64,000 nt of DNA from Agelas oroides (taxonomy: Eukaryota > Porifera > Demospongiae > Agelasida > Agelasidae): positions 7,045,991 through 7,109,990 of the forward strand of contig OX422194.1 in assembly GCA_949130485.1 (NCBI GenBank), written 5' to 3'. Positions 63,428 to 64,000 of the stretch are shown piece after piece. The notes under the pieces were generated by a model. It had not been told where the DNA came from. It worked only from the letters and a program-made list of their open reading frames with translations, and ran no database searches. Position 1 is the first letter of the stretch, and every line of letters begins with the position of its first letter. Made by a program: the position numbers and the translations under genes.

Positions 63428-64000
63428 TTTACGGGCCATTAAAGTGGCCTTCCACATGCAATGAAATAAGAGCTCAAGTTACTGGAGTCCTTGATGCTTG
63501 CAGATAAACCATGCATGGATTCAATGTCCATGGACACTTGGGATTATTATAATGTAAATCATGTCATACCTACTAATCATATTTGCATGTAGCATAATTA
63601 GGGGTATGCGGATTATGCCGGCATTAAAATGAGCATAATAGGCAGATTCTCTGAGGAAATTACACCATTTAATTAAAGTTTTGCGGAAACTTGGCCACGT
63701 GGTGATTATAATGGCGACACTAGCCCGTTAACAAGAGCAAGCGGCTGGCAGCAGCTCACAGGTCACCACTTCTTCTCCAACGTCCTTACTAAGCAAACTT
63801 CGAGACCCCACGTAGTCGGAATTAATGCGGAACTGTGGGGAAGGTTAGAGTAAATGCACCCCCACACACTGGTGCTAGAAAAAAACAGCTAACTTGTTCG
63901 AGCGGCCCAAAAGGGATGAGTATGGCACAGAGAGCTAAGGAGTTTGCAGGTGTTTGAGCATAACAGGGGCATTTGTTGAGCATAATAGGTAGAGTTTTGA
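63428..64000. other. Right-end flank, no gene seen
   Basis: Contains GAGCATAATAGGCAG (63631) and GAGCATAATAGGTAG (63979), a short repeated motif perhaps marking another element. No exon of R4 (signal peptide or first FN3) is visible here. Confidence 0.4.

Noticed and set aside
61020..64000. Signal-peptide exon for R4
   Set aside because: No ATG with a hydrophobic leader and phase-1 donor like those of R1-R3 was found; the R4 start probably lies further right.

Overview
The window is eukaryotic and very probably from an invertebrate animal genome, most likely a sponge (demosponge). It has short coding exons with canonical GT...AG introns, no operons, many non-LTR and foldback repeats, TTAGGG repeats, and one unusual receptor architecture repeated over and over. 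The sponge call is an inference from that domain mix (Ig + FN3 + a Cys-rich SEA-like stalk); the sequence does not prove it.

The real genes all lie on the minus strand and form a tandem cluster of at least four paralogous surface-receptor genes. R1 runs from a signal-peptide exon at 13601 down past base 1 (3' part outside the window). R2 (34368 to 17945) is complete: signal peptide, two FN3, a V-type Ig, Ig, FN3, nine Ig, two more FN3, SEA-like stalk, one membrane helix and a tail with four tyrosine motifs. R3 (44911 to 41063) is a short relative: signal peptide, V-type Ig, Ig, FN3, SEA-like domain, with no membrane helix. R4 (from beyond 61000 down to 46452) is a near twin of R2 whose first exons lie to the right of the window. 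Nearly every extracellular domain is one exon with phase-1 ends on both sides, so modules can be added, lost or exchanged without breaking the frame. R2 and R4 do differ in exon content, in one intron and in stalk length. A scrambled remnant of a fifth, R3-like copy sits at 45.4-46.0 kb.

Mobile DNA fills introns and intergenic gaps. There is a broken LINE with a 2A peptide at 5.6-9.07 kb. Other RT fragments lie at 14.8-15.4, 26.9-28.5 and 61.1-62.5 kb. A pogo/Tigger-like and a GIY-YIG (Penelope-like) remnant lie at 58.5-59.3 kb. Coding-repeat fragments of the ET-x-EQ type lie at 10.5-11.1 and 56.2-56.6 kb. Several inverted-repeat (MITE or foldback) elements occur, including a nested one at 38.6-40.9 kb. 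At 4.2-5.0 kb an interstitial TTAGGG tract is flanked by inverted arrays of one 9-bp minisatellite. A tRNA-Thr-like sequence lies in an R2 intron.

Functionally, the cluster looks like a family of variable cell-surface recognition receptors (adhesion, immunity or allorecognition type) signalling through phosphotyrosine. That role is inferred from architecture only. Exon boundaries were set by eye from splice motifs and checked by frame and length; no transcript data were available.
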